The notes: generated from the sequence alone by a model not told the origin. A stretch of DNA of 19,017 nucleotides from Phil1 sp964546125 (GCA_964546125.1 CAZJIS010000031.1:1-19017); one strand, 5' to 3'; counted from the first letter of the stretch, positions 8,351-17,061 are shown. A program made the numbers and translations.

Positions 8351-8367
8351 GCGGAATATGGTAGAAT
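8341..8367 (+). promoter_or_regulatory. Extended -10 promoter for priA
   Basis: TAGAAT (8362-8367) is preceded by TGG (8359-8361), an extended -10 of the same form as those before pcrA and yicC. The -35 side is weak: the best candidate is TTGCGT (8341-8346) with a short 15-nt spacer, within the terminator T tract. The extended -10 probably compensates. Confidence 0.6.
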
Positions 8368-8391
8368 GGTGGAAGAGAGAGGGGGGAGAGC

Positions 8392-10659
8392 ATGTATGCG
8401 CGCGTGATGATCGATATTGCCCACGCCAATGTGGACAGGCTCTTCACCTACGCGGTGCCCGAGGAAATATCCGTGCTGCCCGGCCACCGCGTGCTCGTGC
8501 CTTTTGGGGCAGGCAATAAGCCTATGGAGGGTTTCGTGCTCGAGGTGACGGAAACGTTCGAAGAGCAGGGCGTGCGCCTCAAAAACGTTTTGCGCACGAT
8601 GGAACCTTACACCGCCCTCACCGGGGAGCAGATTTTGCTCGCCTATTGGATTCGCGATGCTTATCATTGCCTGCTCGTGGATGCGCTGCGCTTGATGATC
8701 CCCGCGCAGCTTCGCGGCGGCCGCGTGCGCGAAAAGCGCGTGCGCACGGTGGAGCTCGCGCCCGGGGTTGATGTGCAGGCGGCGCTCGACTCGCTCAAGA
8801 AGAAAGACGGCGCCTCCCGCGCGCCTGTGCAAAGCGAGGTGATCTCGCTGCTTGCTTCGGCAAAAACCGCCATGTGCGCCGCCGATATCGCGGCGTTCGT
8901 GCCGGGGGCCTCCGCGGCGCTTGCGGCGCTCATCAAAAAGGGCATCGTCGCCCAAGAGGGGCGCGTGACGTTCCGCAATCCCTTCCTTTGCGGTAAGATC
9001 GTGCGCAGCGAACCGCTCGAGCTTACCGATGCGCAGCGGGAAGCGCTGCGTGCCATCGAACAAAAGCTTGAGGCGCGCTCGGGCATCTGCCTGCTGCACG
9101 GCGTGACCGGCAGCGGCAAGACCGAAGTTTATATGCAATCGATCGCCCGCGTCCTTGCCGAAGGAGGCCGCGCGATCGTACTTGTGCCCGAAATTTCGCT
9201 CACCCCGCAGGCGACGGATCGCTTCCGCAGCCGCTTTGGGGAGCGCGTGGCCGTGCTCCACTCGCGGCTTTCCCCGGGCGAGCGCTACGACGAATGGCGA
9301 AGGATACGCCTTGGCTATGTCGACGTGGTCGTGGGCGCGCGCAGCGCCGTGTTTGCCCCGCTTGAGAATCTGCGCCTGATCGTTGTGGACGAAGAGCACG
9401 AACCCTCGTATCACTCCGAGATCACGCCCCGTTACGGCGCGGCGGAGGTCGCGGCCCGCCGTGCGGCGCTCACGGGCGCCGTGCTGGTGCTTGGCAGCGC
9501 CACGCCCTCGGTGGCGACTTACCGGCGCGCGAAAGCCGGCGTTTACACATTGCTTTCGCTGCCGGAGCGCGTCAACTGCGCGCCGATGCCCGAGGTGGTC
9601 GTGGCGGATATGCGGCGCGAATTCCTTTCGGGCAACAGCGGCATTTTCAGCGGCGCGCTCTACTCCGAGCTCGAGCGCTGTTTGACTTCCGGCGAACAGG
9701 CAATCCTGTTTATCAACCGCCGGGGATATTCGACCTTCGTTTCCTGCCGCGGCTGCGGCTTTGTGATGCGCTGCGCGGATTGCGATGTGTCGATGACCTA
9801 CCACAAGGCGGAGGCCTTGATGAAATGCCACTATTGCGGCCGCACCGCGCGCATTCCCGCCGTCTGCCCCCAATGCGGCAAGCCCTACCTCAAATATTTC
9901 GGCGTGGGCACGCAGCAGGTGGAGGAACAGCTCGCAGAAAGCTTCCCCGGCGTGCGCGCGCTCCGTATGGACCTTGACACCACGCGCACGAAGAACGCGC
10001 ATTATGAGATCTTCACGGGCTTTGCCTCGGGCGATGCGCAGGTGCTCATCGGCACGCAGATGATCGCCAAGGGGCTAGATATTCCCAACGTCACGCTCGT
10101 GGGCGTCGTCGCCGCAGATTCGACCTTGCACATTCCGGATTATCGCAGCGTCGAGCGCACGTTCCAGCTCATCACGCAGGTGGCGGGCCGCGCGGGGCGC
10201 GCCGATAAGCCCGGCAAGGTCGTCATCCAAAGCTACACGCCCGAGCACCCGGTCATCGATTTTGCCGCGCGCCACGATTATCCAGGCTTTTATGAATATG
10301 AGATCGCCATGCGCCGCGCGGCGCTGTTTCCGCCGTTTTCGCTCTTCGCGCGCGTGCTTTTCACGGGCGAGAATGAAGACGATCTCTTTGAGATGTGCGA
10401 AGCGTTTGCCGCGGGGCTGCGCACGGCGCTGCACGAGGCGCTCGGTAAAGCGGGCGGCGACCCGTGCGAGGTGCTCTTCCTTTTTGCATCCCCCGCGCCC
10501 GTGCGCCGCAGGCAGGGACAATACCGCTACCAGGTGCTCGCCAAACTCGCGCGCACGAAACATACGGCCGCCGCGCTCGGGGCGCTTTACGCCTATTTTG
10601 ACGCGCACAGGACCAATGAAGCTTCGGGCGTGGAGATCAACCCGCAGGACATGTTCTAG
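8392..10659 (+). CDS. priA: Primosomal replication restart helicase PriA
   Basis: 3'-5' superfamily 2 helicase that recognises stalled forks and reloads the replicative helicase. 755 residues, within the family range. An N-terminal DNA-binding domain (YARVMIDIAHANVDRLFTYA) is followed by Walker A HGVTGSGKTEVYMQ (K243), DEEH box at 333-336 and LGSATPSVATY. Eight zinc-binding cysteines lie at 452, 455, 461, 464, 479, 482, 492 and 495, as in E. coli PriA. Then come IGTQMIAKGLDIPNVTLVG and the motif VI region ITQVAGRAGRADKPG. The start ATG 8392 has GGGGGGAG about 5 nt upstream. It stands alone between the rpoZ terminator and the def promoter. In Bacillota coaBC normally precedes it; that gene is absent here. 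Confidence 0.97.
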   Translation: MYARVMIDIAHANVDRLFTYAVPEEISVLPGHRVLVPFGAGNKPMEGFVLEVTETFEEQGVRLKNVLRTMEPYTALTGEQILLAYWIRDAYHCLLVDALRLMIPAQLRGGRVREKRVRTVELAPGVDVQAALDSLKKKDGASRAPVQSEVISLLASAKTAMCAADIAAFVPGASAALAALIKKGIVAQEGRVTFRNPFLCGKIVRSEPLELTDAQREALRAIEQKLEARSGICLLHGVTGSGKTEVYMQSIARVLAEGGRAIVLVPEISLTPQATDRFRSRFGERVAVLHSRLSPGERYDEWRRIRLGYVDVVVGARSAVFAPLENLRLIVVDEEHEPSYHSEITPRYGAAEVAARRAALTGAVLVLGSATPSVATYRRAKAGVYTLLSLPERVNCAPMPEVVVADMRREFLSGNSGIFSGALYSELERCLTSGEQAILFINRRGYSTFVSCRGCGFVMRCADCDVSMTYHKAEALMKCHYCGRTARIPAVCPQCGKPYLKYFGVGTQQVEEQLAESFPGVRALRMDLDTTRTKNAHYEIFTGFASGDAQVLIGTQMIAKGLDIPNVTLVGVVAADSTLHIPDYRSVERTFQLITQVAGRAGRADKPGKVVIQSYTPEHPVIDFAARHDYPGFYEYEIAMRRAALFPPFSLFARVLFTGENEDDLFEMCEAFAAGLRTALHEALGKAGGDPCEVLFLFASPAPVRRRQGQYRYQVLAKLARTKHTAAALGALYAYFDAHRTNEASGVEINPQDMF

Positions 10660-10661
10660 GC

Positions 10662-10691
10662 TTGCCCTGGCCCCCCGGGCCGCGCTATAAT
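10662..10691 (+). promoter_or_regulatory. SigA-type promoter for the def-fmt operon
   Basis: The -10 TATAAT (10686-10691) is perfect. The -35 candidate TTGCCC (10662-10667) matches four of six with an 18-nt, very GC-rich spacer. It lies in the 58-nt gap between priA and def. Transcription would start near 10698, just ahead of the ribosome site GGAGG (10706-10710). It can drive the tightly overlapped def to rpe genes. Confidence 0.7.
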
Positions 10692-10717
10692 ATGATAAAC
10701 GTTTCGGAGGAAACACG

Positions 10718-11209
10718 ATGGCAAAGAGAAGGATTTTTACGGACGGCGCGGCGTGCCTTTACGCCAAATGCAAGCCGGTGACGAATTTCGACAAGCGCCT
10801 TGCGACGCTTTTGGACGATATGGCCGAAACCATGTACGACGCCGAGGGCGCGGGCCTCGCCGCTTCGCAGGTGGGCATTTTGCGGCGCGCGGTCGTCATC
10901 GACGCGGGGGAGGGGCTTGTGGAACTCGTGAACCCCGAGATTATCGAAACCGCGGGCGAGCAGGGCTGCTATGAAGGCTGCCTCTCCTTCCCCGGCGAGC
11001 GCGGTTATGTGGTGCGCCCGGATTTTGTGCGCGTGCGCGCGAAGGACCGTAACGGCGGGGAGCACGAATACGAGGCGACGGGACTTTTCGCCCGCGCCGT
11101 GATGCACGAGTGCGACCATCTCGACGGCCTCGTTTACAAGCGCCTCATCACGGAAACGCCCGAGGGCTACGATGAAGAACTCGAGGAACTCGAGGGGGAG
11201 GATGAATGA
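10718..11209 (+). CDS. def: Peptide deformylase
   Basis: Metal-dependent hydrolase that removes the formyl group from the N-terminal Met of nascent proteins at the ribosome. 163 residues. All three family motifs are present: GAGLAASQVG (motif 1), EGCLSFPG (motif 2, metal ligand C88; the more common form is EGCLSVPG) and HECDH (motif 3, ligands H130 and H134 with catalytic E131). The tail is very acidic (EELEELEGEDE). Ribosome site GGAGG is 7 nt before the ATG. The stop overlaps the fmt start as ATGA. Its neighbour fmt adds the formyl group that Def removes, the usual pairing. Confidence 0.97.
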   Translation: MAKRRIFTDGAACLYAKCKPVTNFDKRLATLLDDMAETMYDAEGAGLAASQVGILRRAVVIDAGEGLVELVNPEIIETAGEQGCYEGCLSFPGERGYVVRPDFVRVRAKDRNGGEHEYEATGLFARAVMHECDHLDGLVYKRLITETPEGYDEELEELEGEDE

Positions 11210-12132
11210 GAATTGCTTTTCTCGGCACGCCCGCGTTCGCGCTGCCCTCGCTTGCGGCGCTGCGGGATGCGGGGCATGAGCTCCGCGTGTTCACCCAGCC
11301 CGACCGGCCCGTGGGGCGCAGCGGCGCGCCCGCCAAGCCGCCCGTCAAGTGCATGGCCGAGCAGTGCTGCATCCCGGTCGATCAGTTCGAGAAGATCCGC
11401 GCCGCCGAAGGGGTTGCGGCGCTTCGGGCGTTCGCGCCCGATTTGATGGTGACGGTCGCCTACGGCCAGCTTTTAAGCCAGGAAAACCTCGATATTCCCA
11501 AATATGGCTGCATCAACGTACACGCGAGCCTCTTGCCAAAATACCGCGGCTGCGCGCCGATCCAATGGGCGATCATCGACGGGGAGAAGACCACGGGCGT
11601 CACCACCATGCAAACGGCGCTCGGCCTCGACACGGGCGATATCCTTTTGCGGGAAGAAACGCCCATCGGCCCCGATGAAACCGCGGGCGAGCTTTTTGAA
11701 AGGCTTTCGGTGCTTGGGGCGAAGGTACTCGTCAAGACCGTTGAACAGCTTGAAAACGGCACCCTCGTGCGCGCCAAACAAAACGACACGGAGGCCACCA
11801 AATGCCGCATGATCAAAAAGGAGGATGGGCGCATCGATTTTACGTGGCCCGCCCAGCGCGTGCACGATCTCGTGCGCGGTGCGAACCCCTGGCCCTGCGC
11901 TTATGGGCTGCTTGACTGCGCGCCGCTCAAAATTTGGAAGACGCGCCTCACCGGCGAACCCGCCTTGGGCGCGCCCGGGGTTTGCGCAATTGCCGACCCC
12001 AAGCGCGGCCTTTTTGTGAACGCGGGGGACGAGCTTCTTGAGATCCTCGAGCTGCAATTCCCCGGCGCGAGGCGCATGGAGGCAAAAACCGCGCTGCTCG
12101 GCCGCCCGCTCGCGGGCAAAACGCTCAGATGA
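11206..12132 (+). CDS. fmt: Methionyl-tRNA formyltransferase
   Basis: Transfers formyl from 10-formyl-tetrahydrofolate to Met-tRNA(fMet) to make the bacterial initiator. 308 residues. The N-terminal formyltransferase fold begins MRIAFLGTPAFALPSL. Catalytic residues are visible as N104 and H106 in INVHASLLPKYRG and D142 in GLDTGD, matching the Asn-His-Asp set of the family. The C-terminal tRNA-binding domain starts around DFTWPAQRVHDLVRGANPWP. The first codon overlaps the def stop (ATGA), with GGGGGAGG at 11194-11201 inside def; the last codons overlap rsmB in the same way, so translation is likely coupled on both sides. Confidence 0.97.
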   Translation: MRIAFLGTPAFALPSLAALRDAGHELRVFTQPDRPVGRSGAPAKPPVKCMAEQCCIPVDQFEKIRAAEGVAALRAFAPDLMVTVAYGQLLSQENLDIPKYGCINVHASLLPKYRGCAPIQWAIIDGEKTTGVTTMQTALGLDTGDILLREETPIGPDETAGELFERLSVLGAKVLVKTVEQLENGTLVRAKQNDTEATKCRMIKKEDGRIDFTWPAQRVHDLVRGANPWPCAYGLLDCAPLKIWKTRLTGEPALGAPGVCAIADPKRGLFVNAGDELLEILELQFPGARRMEAKTALLGRPLAGKTLR

Positions 12133-13427
12133 GCGTGCGGCGCAGGGCGCTCGAGGCGTTGCGGGATGTGACCGAGCGCGGCGCGTGGGCGAACCTTCGC
12201 CTCAAAGAGGCGCAGGCGGGCCTTGGTGCGCGGGATGCGGCCTGGGTTGCGGCGGCGGTGTACACCGCGCTCGATCATTTGGCCTACATCGACCTTGCGC
12301 TTGAAGTGCACGCCCGCGGCAAGCCTGATAAGGCGATCCTTGCGGTGCTGCGCCTTGGCGTCGCCCAGGCGATGTTCATGGATGTGCCGGCAAGCGCGGC
12401 CTGCGACGAGAGCGTCAAACTCGCGCAGGAAATCGGCAAGGGCGCGCTTTCGGGCTACGTCAACGCCGTGATGCGCGCGGTTTGCGCAAACGGCATGCCG
12501 GAACTTCCCGAGGAGCCGCGCGCGCGCCTTGCGCTTTCCTCCGGCTATCCGCGCTGGCTCGTGGATGAATATGCCGACGCTTACGGCGAGGCGTTTGCGC
12601 AAGAACTGGTTTTGGCTAAGCCCGGCGGCTTCACCGTGCGCGCGCAGTATCCCTATCCTTCGGCGTTCCTCGTGCGCGAACTCACCCGGAGGGGCTTGAA
12701 GTTCGTGCGCGGCAAGCTCGACCCCGCGGCGTTTATCCTCGAAAAGGGCTTTGATGTGATGAACGAGCGGCTCTTTATCGAGGGCAAGCTCACCGTGCAA
12801 AGCGAGGGGGCGATGCTCGCCTGCCGCGCGCTGCGGCCCGAAGGCGGCATGCGCATCCTCGATTGCTGCGCGGCGCCCGGGGGGAAGAGCGCATACCTCG
12901 CGTCGCTGATGAAAAACGAGGGCGAGATCGAGGCATGGGAACTGCACGAACACCGCGCGGGGCTTACCGAACGCACCCTTGCGCGGCTCGGCGTAAAAAT
13001 CGTGCATGTGCGCGTGCGCGATGCGCGCGTGCCCGACGCGAGCCTCAACGGCGCGTTTGACGCGGTGCTGATCGATGCGCCTTGTTCGAGCCTTGGCGCG
13101 ACCGGCAAGCCCGATGTGCGCTACGCGAAAACGAGCGAGGCGATCGACGGCTTAGCCAAAGTGCAAGCGGAGCTTCTTGATGCGTGCAGCGCCTATGTGC
13201 GGCCCGGCGGGCGGCTGGTGTACGCCACATGCACGGTCTCGCAAAGGGAAAATGAAGCGCAGGCGCGGGGGTTCCTTGCCCGGCATGCGGATTTTTCGCC
13301 CGATCCTTCCTGGCTGCCCGACCGGCTCCAGGGGCGCGGGGAGTATGGCGGCGTGCAGCTTTTTCCCCATGTGGACGGCACGGAGGGCTTTTACATCGCG
13401 GCGTTTGTAAGGGGAGGGATCGTATGA
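12129..13427 (+). CDS. rsmB: 16S rRNA m5C967 methyltransferase RsmB
   Basis: SAM-dependent methyltransferase that makes 5-methylcytosine at position 967 (E. coli numbering) of 16S rRNA. 432 residues: an N-terminal NusB-like RNA-binding domain (about 1-140, start VRRRALEALRDVTERGAW) and a C-terminal Rossmann methyltransferase. The SAM loop is ILDCCAAPGGKSAYLASL (about 243-260). The two cysteines of the m5C mechanism are C319 in DAPCSSLGATG and C368 in VYATCTVSQRENE. Both junctions, with fmt and with rlmN, are ATGA overlaps. The fmt-rsmB-rlmN order is standard in Bacillota. Confidence 0.96.
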   Translation: MSVRRRALEALRDVTERGAWANLRLKEAQAGLGARDAAWVAAAVYTALDHLAYIDLALEVHARGKPDKAILAVLRLGVAQAMFMDVPASAACDESVKLAQEIGKGALSGYVNAVMRAVCANGMPELPEEPRARLALSSGYPRWLVDEYADAYGEAFAQELVLAKPGGFTVRAQYPYPSAFLVRELTRRGLKFVRGKLDPAAFILEKGFDVMNERLFIEGKLTVQSEGAMLACRALRPEGGMRILDCCAAPGGKSAYLASLMKNEGEIEAWELHEHRAGLTERTLARLGVKIVHVRVRDARVPDASLNGAFDAVLIDAPCSSLGATGKPDVRYAKTSEAIDGLAKVQAELLDACSAYVRPGGRLVYATCTVSQRENEAQARGFLARHADFSPDPSWLPDRLQGRGEYGGVQLFPHVDGTEGFYIAAFVRGGIV

Positions 13428-14476
13428 CGCTGATGTCCATGGATATCCCCGCCCTCGAAGCGCTGATGGAAGAGCTTCACGAACCGCGCTTTCGCGCGGC
13501 GCAGGTGTTTTCGTGGCTTGCGCGCGGGGTCAGGCCCGAGGGGATGACGAACCTCCCCAAGCCCCTTCGTGGGAAGCTTGCTGCCCTCCCCTTTGGCGGC
13601 GCGCGCATCTATAAAAAATACGAAAGCGCGAAGGACGGAACGGTTAAATATCTTTTTGAACTCGAGGACGCAAACCTTGTCGAAGGCGTGCTGATGCGCT
13701 ATCATTACGGCAACACGCTGTGCATCTCCACGCAGGTCGGCTGCGCGATGGGCTGCGCGTTCTGCGCCTCCACTTTGGGCGGGCGGGTGCGCGACCTTGC
13801 GCCGGGGGAGATGCTCTCGTTCATCGCCTGCGTAGAAGGGGACGTGCCAAAAGCGCCGGGGCATGAGCGAAGCGTGACCAACGTCGTGCTCATGGGAAGC
13901 GGCGAACCTTTGGATAATTACGACAACACGCTCGCCTTTTTGCGCCTTGTGAGCGCGCCGGGGGGCATGAACATCAGCCCGCGCAACATCTCGCTTTCGA
14001 CCTGCGGGCTGGTGGATAAGATGGAAAAGCTCGCGGCCGAAGCGCCGCATGTGACGCTTTCCGTTTCGCTGCACGCGCCCAATGATGAAATTCGCGGCGC
14101 ACTCATGCCCGTGAACCGCGCGTTCCCCATCGCGCGCGTGCTTGCGGCGGCGCGGGACTATGCGCAAAAGACCGGGCGGCGCGTGATTTTTGAATACGCG
14201 CTCATCGATGGCCTGAACGATGGGGAAGCGCATGCCCAGGAGCTTGCAAAAAGGCTTTCGTGCATCAACTGCCATGTGAACCTCATTCCCCTCAACCCGG
14301 TTAAAGAGCGAAAGCTCGGCGGCACGCCGCGCGCCCGGGCGAGGCAATTCAACGAATGGCTTGCGCAGCGCGGCGTTTCGGCCACGATCCGGCGCGAGAT
14401 GGGAACGGATATCGAGGGCGCATGCGGGCAATTGCGCAGGCGCGTTTTGCATCAACAGGCGGAGGACGATTCATGA
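13424..14476 (+). CDS. rlmN: Dual-specificity RNA methyltransferase RlmN
   Basis: Radical SAM enzyme making 2-methyladenosine at A2503 of 23S rRNA and, in bacteria tested, at A37 of some tRNAs. 350 residues. The 4Fe-4S ligands are C107, C111 and C114 in the motif CAMGCAFC. The two extra mechanistic cysteines are present: C100 (in NTLCIS, equivalent to E. coli C118) and C334 (in EGACGQLRRR, equivalent to the methyl-carrying C355). MGSGEPLDNYDN and SVSLHAPNDEIRGALMPVN are further family signatures. Ribosome site GGGGAGGG (13411-13418) lies in the end of rsmB. Overlaps: ATGA with rsmB and ATGA with the phosphatase gene. Confidence 0.97.
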   Translation: MTLMSMDIPALEALMEELHEPRFRAAQVFSWLARGVRPEGMTNLPKPLRGKLAALPFGGARIYKKYESAKDGTVKYLFELEDANLVEGVLMRYHYGNTLCISTQVGCAMGCAFCASTLGGRVRDLAPGEMLSFIACVEGDVPKAPGHERSVTNVVLMGSGEPLDNYDNTLAFLRLVSAPGGMNISPRNISLSTCGLVDKMEKLAAEAPHVTLSVSLHAPNDEIRGALMPVNRAFPIARVLAAARDYAQKTGRRVIFEYALIDGLNDGEAHAQELAKRLSCINCHVNLIPLNPVKERKLGGTPRARARQFNEWLAQRGVSATIRREMGTDIEGACGQLRRRVLHQQAEDDS

Positions 14477-15198
14477 GATACGCCGCAAAAAGCGTAACGG
14501 GCGCGCGGGCGCAGAATCAGGATGTGGTGTTCGTGCCGCGGGGCGGGGAAATTTCCCTTGCCGTGGTCGCCGATGGCATGGGCGGCCACAGCGCGGGGGA
14601 TATTGCGAGTAAAACCGCCGTGAGCACGGTCGTTGCGGAGCTCAAAAAAGGCGGCACGGGCAACGCCTCGGCGCTTGTCTCCGCCGCAGTCGCGCTTGCG
14701 AACACCGCGGTTTATGAGCTTGCCTGCTCCGACCCGGCGCTTCGCGGCATGGGTACGACCATGGTTCTCGCGCTGCTTTTCAACTCGCGCTATGTCGCGG
14801 CCAACGTCGGCGACAGCCGCCTTTATCACATCCGCGGGGATCGCATCGAGCAGATCACGAAAGACCATTCGTATGTGGCGGAGCTTGTCGCGCTGGGGTA
14901 CATCACCAAATTCGAGGCGGCGCGCCACCCAAGGCGCAACCTCGTCACACGGGCGCTTGGCACGCGCGCCAACGAGCGCGTGGATATTTTCGAGCGCGAA
15001 TGGGGCAATGGCGATAAGCTCGTGCTCTGTTCGGATGGGCTTTATTCCGAACTGAGCGAGGAAGATATCCTCAACACCGTGCTCTCCACCGACGATATGC
15101 AGACCGCCTGCGAAGATCTCGTCGACTGCGCGCTCTATTCCGGCTCCCGCGACAATGTGAGCGTCGTGATCGTGAGCAACGAGGAGGCGCGGCTATGA
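14473..15198 (+). CDS. stp: PP2C-family Ser/Thr phosphatase (Stp/PrpC)
   Basis: Metal-dependent PPM/PP2C phosphatase that reverses phosphorylation by the PASTA kinase encoded next. 241 residues, the usual size. Motifs: TGARAQNQDVVF near the N-terminus, VVADGMGGHSAGD with metal ligands D34 and G35, GMGTTMVLAL, ANVGDSRLYHIRGD, LVLCSDGLYSELSEEDI and the final metal Asp in SRDNVSVVIV. No membrane segment is seen, so it is cytoplasmic. ATG 14473 is chosen because it begins with the conserved MRYAAKSVTGAR and has GGAGG at 14461-14465; the frame is open further upstream, but that extension lies inside rlmN and has no family similarity. ATGA overlaps on both sides. Confidence 0.96.
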   Translation: MRYAAKSVTGARAQNQDVVFVPRGGEISLAVVADGMGGHSAGDIASKTAVSTVVAELKKGGTGNASALVSAAVALANTAVYELACSDPALRGMGTTMVLALLFNSRYVAANVGDSRLYHIRGDRIEQITKDHSYVAELVALGYITKFEAARHPRRNLVTRALGTRANERVDIFEREWGNGDKLVLCSDGLYSELSEEDILNTVLSTDDMQTACEDLVDCALYSGSRDNVSVVIVSNEEARL

Positions 15199-17048
15199 TC
15201 GGCAGGCTCGTTTCCGAAAGATACATGATCGAGGCGCTCATAGGCTCCGGCGGCATGGCGGATGTGTACCGTGCATACGACCGGAAAGAGAAGCGGATCG
15301 TTGCCCTCAAGGTGCTGCGCGAGGAGCACCGCAATGATATGGAATTCATCCGCCGCTTCGAGCAGGAAGCGAAGGCCGTGCTCTCGCTCGACCATGAGAA
15401 CATCGTGCATTCCTATGATGTGGGCGAGGATGAGGGCATCCACTACATCGTGCTCGAATATGTGGAGGGCAGCACCCTCAAGGACATCATCAAAAGCGAC
15501 GGGCCGCTCTCGCCCAAAATTGCCGTGAGCATCGCCTGCCAGGTGCTCGATGCGCTCTCCCACGCGCATGAGCGCGGCATCATCCACAGGGATGTCAAGC
15601 CGCAAAACGTCATCATCACCGCCCGGGGCAAGGCAAAGCTTGCGGACTTTGGCATCGCGCGGGACGCGGCTTCCACAACGCGCACGTTTGCGGGTTCGAA
15701 TGTTGTGGGCAGCGTGCACTACATCTCGCCCGAGCAGGCGCGGGGCGAGAACGTCACCGCCGCGAGCGATATTTATTCTTCGGCCATCATGCTCTTTGAG
15801 ATGCTCACGGGCGAGGTGCCCTTTTACGGCGACAATTCCGTCGCCATCGCCCTCAAGCACCTGCAGGAGGATATCATCGCGCCCAACGAGCTCAACGCGC
15901 GTATTCCGCGTGCGCTCAGCGATGTGGTCGTGCGCGCCGCCTCGAAAAACCTGCGCGTGCGCTACGCCACCGCCCGGCAAATGAAAGCGGACCTCTTGCG
16001 CGCGCTCCGGGAACCAAACGGCAGATTTGCGCGCCCCCAGCCGGGCGAGGAGGGCGCGCGCAGGAAGAAGACGCATTCGGGCGTTATCAACATCGCCGTC
16101 ATGCTCACGATCGTTCTCGGGCTGTTTGCGGCCATGTTCTTCATCGCGCGCGCCATCCGCGACGAAGGCGGCGGCGCGGGTTCGGAGTATATCGTGCCGA
16201 CGCTCGTGGGCAAAGATGTGAAGATCGCCGCCGAACTTGCGCAACTGCGCGGCTTTCGCATCGCCATCGACGGGGACATGCCCTACAGCAACGATTATGA
16301 CGAGGGCGTCGTCGTCGAGCAGGACCCTGCCGCCGGCACGCACGCGAAGGCCGGGCAGGAGATCCTTGTAACCGTCAGCCGCGGCAGCGACGCGGTCGAA
16401 GTGCCGCTGCTCGTGGGCGTTTCCGTTCCCGATGCGCTGGCGCTGTGCGCCGAACACGACCTCACGCTCGGCACGCCCGTGTATGTGGAAAGCGACCTTC
16501 CGGATGGGCAAATCGTGAAGCAGGTGCCGGAGGCGCGCACGGTGACATTCCACGGCGACACGGTCGATATCTGGGTCAGCGGCGGCCCGCGCGAGAACCG
16601 CGAAGTGCCGGCCGTGACCGGCATGCAGCTTGGGGAGGCGCTCGAGCTTATCTGGGGCGAGGGCTTCACGGGCGTGTTCATCCGCCCGACCGTGCCGCAA
16701 ACGATCTCGGCCGAGGAGCAGGTGCTGCGCCAGAACCCGCCGGACGGTACGAGCCTTTCGACCGACACGAAGCTCGAGCTCTGGGTCTGCCGCACGGAGC
16801 AGGGGAGATTCGGCGCGGACATCGCGTTCAACCTGGATGTGAGCGCCGCGCAAAGCCAGGTGCTCGTCACGGCCGTCACGGGCGAGGGGGTTGAAACCGT
16901 GCTCTATGAAACGGCGCTCACGGCGGGCACGCAGCGGGCGATTTCCTTCACCGCGCGCCTTCGCGACCCCGGCGATTATGAATGCTGTGTGTATGTGGAT
17001 GGCGTGCAGCTAAGGAGCAGCATCGTTTCGTTCAAGCTGATGAAATGA
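15195..17048 (+). CDS. prkC: PASTA-domain Ser/Thr protein kinase (PrkC/Stk)
   Basis: Membrane receptor kinase that senses muropeptides or lipid II and phosphorylates cell-wall, translation and metabolic proteins. 617 residues. The Hanks kinase domain occupies about 1-270: glycine loop GSGGMADVY, ATP lysine K39, catalytic D133 in IIHRDVKPQN, D151 of DFG, and activation-loop Thr residues in STTRTFAGS. A basic juxtamembrane stretch (RRKKTH) precedes one transmembrane helix at about 297-320. Outside are three PASTA repeats (starting near 332, 401 and 470) and a C-terminal beta-rich domain of about 80 residues (537-617), comparable in place to the Ig-like domain of Bacillus PrkC. GAGGAGG (15181-15187) precedes the start, which overlaps stp as ATGA. 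In Bacillus the RsgA homologue, encoded next here, is a reported substrate. Confidence 0.97.
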   Translation: MIGRLVSERYMIEALIGSGGMADVYRAYDRKEKRIVALKVLREEHRNDMEFIRRFEQEAKAVLSLDHENIVHSYDVGEDEGIHYIVLEYVEGSTLKDIIKSDGPLSPKIAVSIACQVLDALSHAHERGIIHRDVKPQNVIITARGKAKLADFGIARDAASTTRTFAGSNVVGSVHYISPEQARGENVTAASDIYSSAIMLFEMLTGEVPFYGDNSVAIALKHLQEDIIAPNELNARIPRALSDVVVRAASKNLRVRYATARQMKADLLRALREPNGRFARPQPGEEGARRKKTHSGVINIAVMLTIVLGLFAAMFFIARAIRDEGGGAGSEYIVPTLVGKDVKIAAELAQLRGFRIAIDGDMPYSNDYDEGVVVEQDPAAGTHAKAGQEILVTVSRGSDAVEVPLLVGVSVPDALALCAEHDLTLGTPVYVESDLPDGQIVKQVPEARTVTFHGDTVDIWVSGGPRENREVPAVTGMQLGEALELIWGEGFTGVFIRPTVPQTISAEEQVLRQNPPDGTSLSTDTKLELWVCRTEQGRFGADIAFNLDVSAAQSQVLVTAVTGEGVETVLYETALTAGTQRAISFTARLRDPGDYECCVYVDGVQLRSSIVSFKLMK

Positions 17049-17061
17049 CGGAGGGCGTTTG

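Noticed and set aside
8266..10002. 578-codon open frame on the - strand opposite priA
   Set aside because: Same reason: a mirror of priA codon use, Arg/His/Ala-rich, with no domain and no convincing start context.
10669..10681. GGCCC-CCC-GGGCC hairpin as a priA terminator
   Set aside because: The stem is only 5 bp with a 3-nt loop and no T run; it lies in the spacer of the def promoter.
14356..14472. 39-residue N-terminal extension of the PP2C phosphatase
   Set aside because: It lies inside rlmN, has no family similarity, and a good ribosome site and ATGA overlap point to ATG 14473.
15135..16853. 572-codon open frame on the - strand opposite prkC
   Set aside because: Antisense shadow of the kinase gene, low-complexity composition and no family match by eye.
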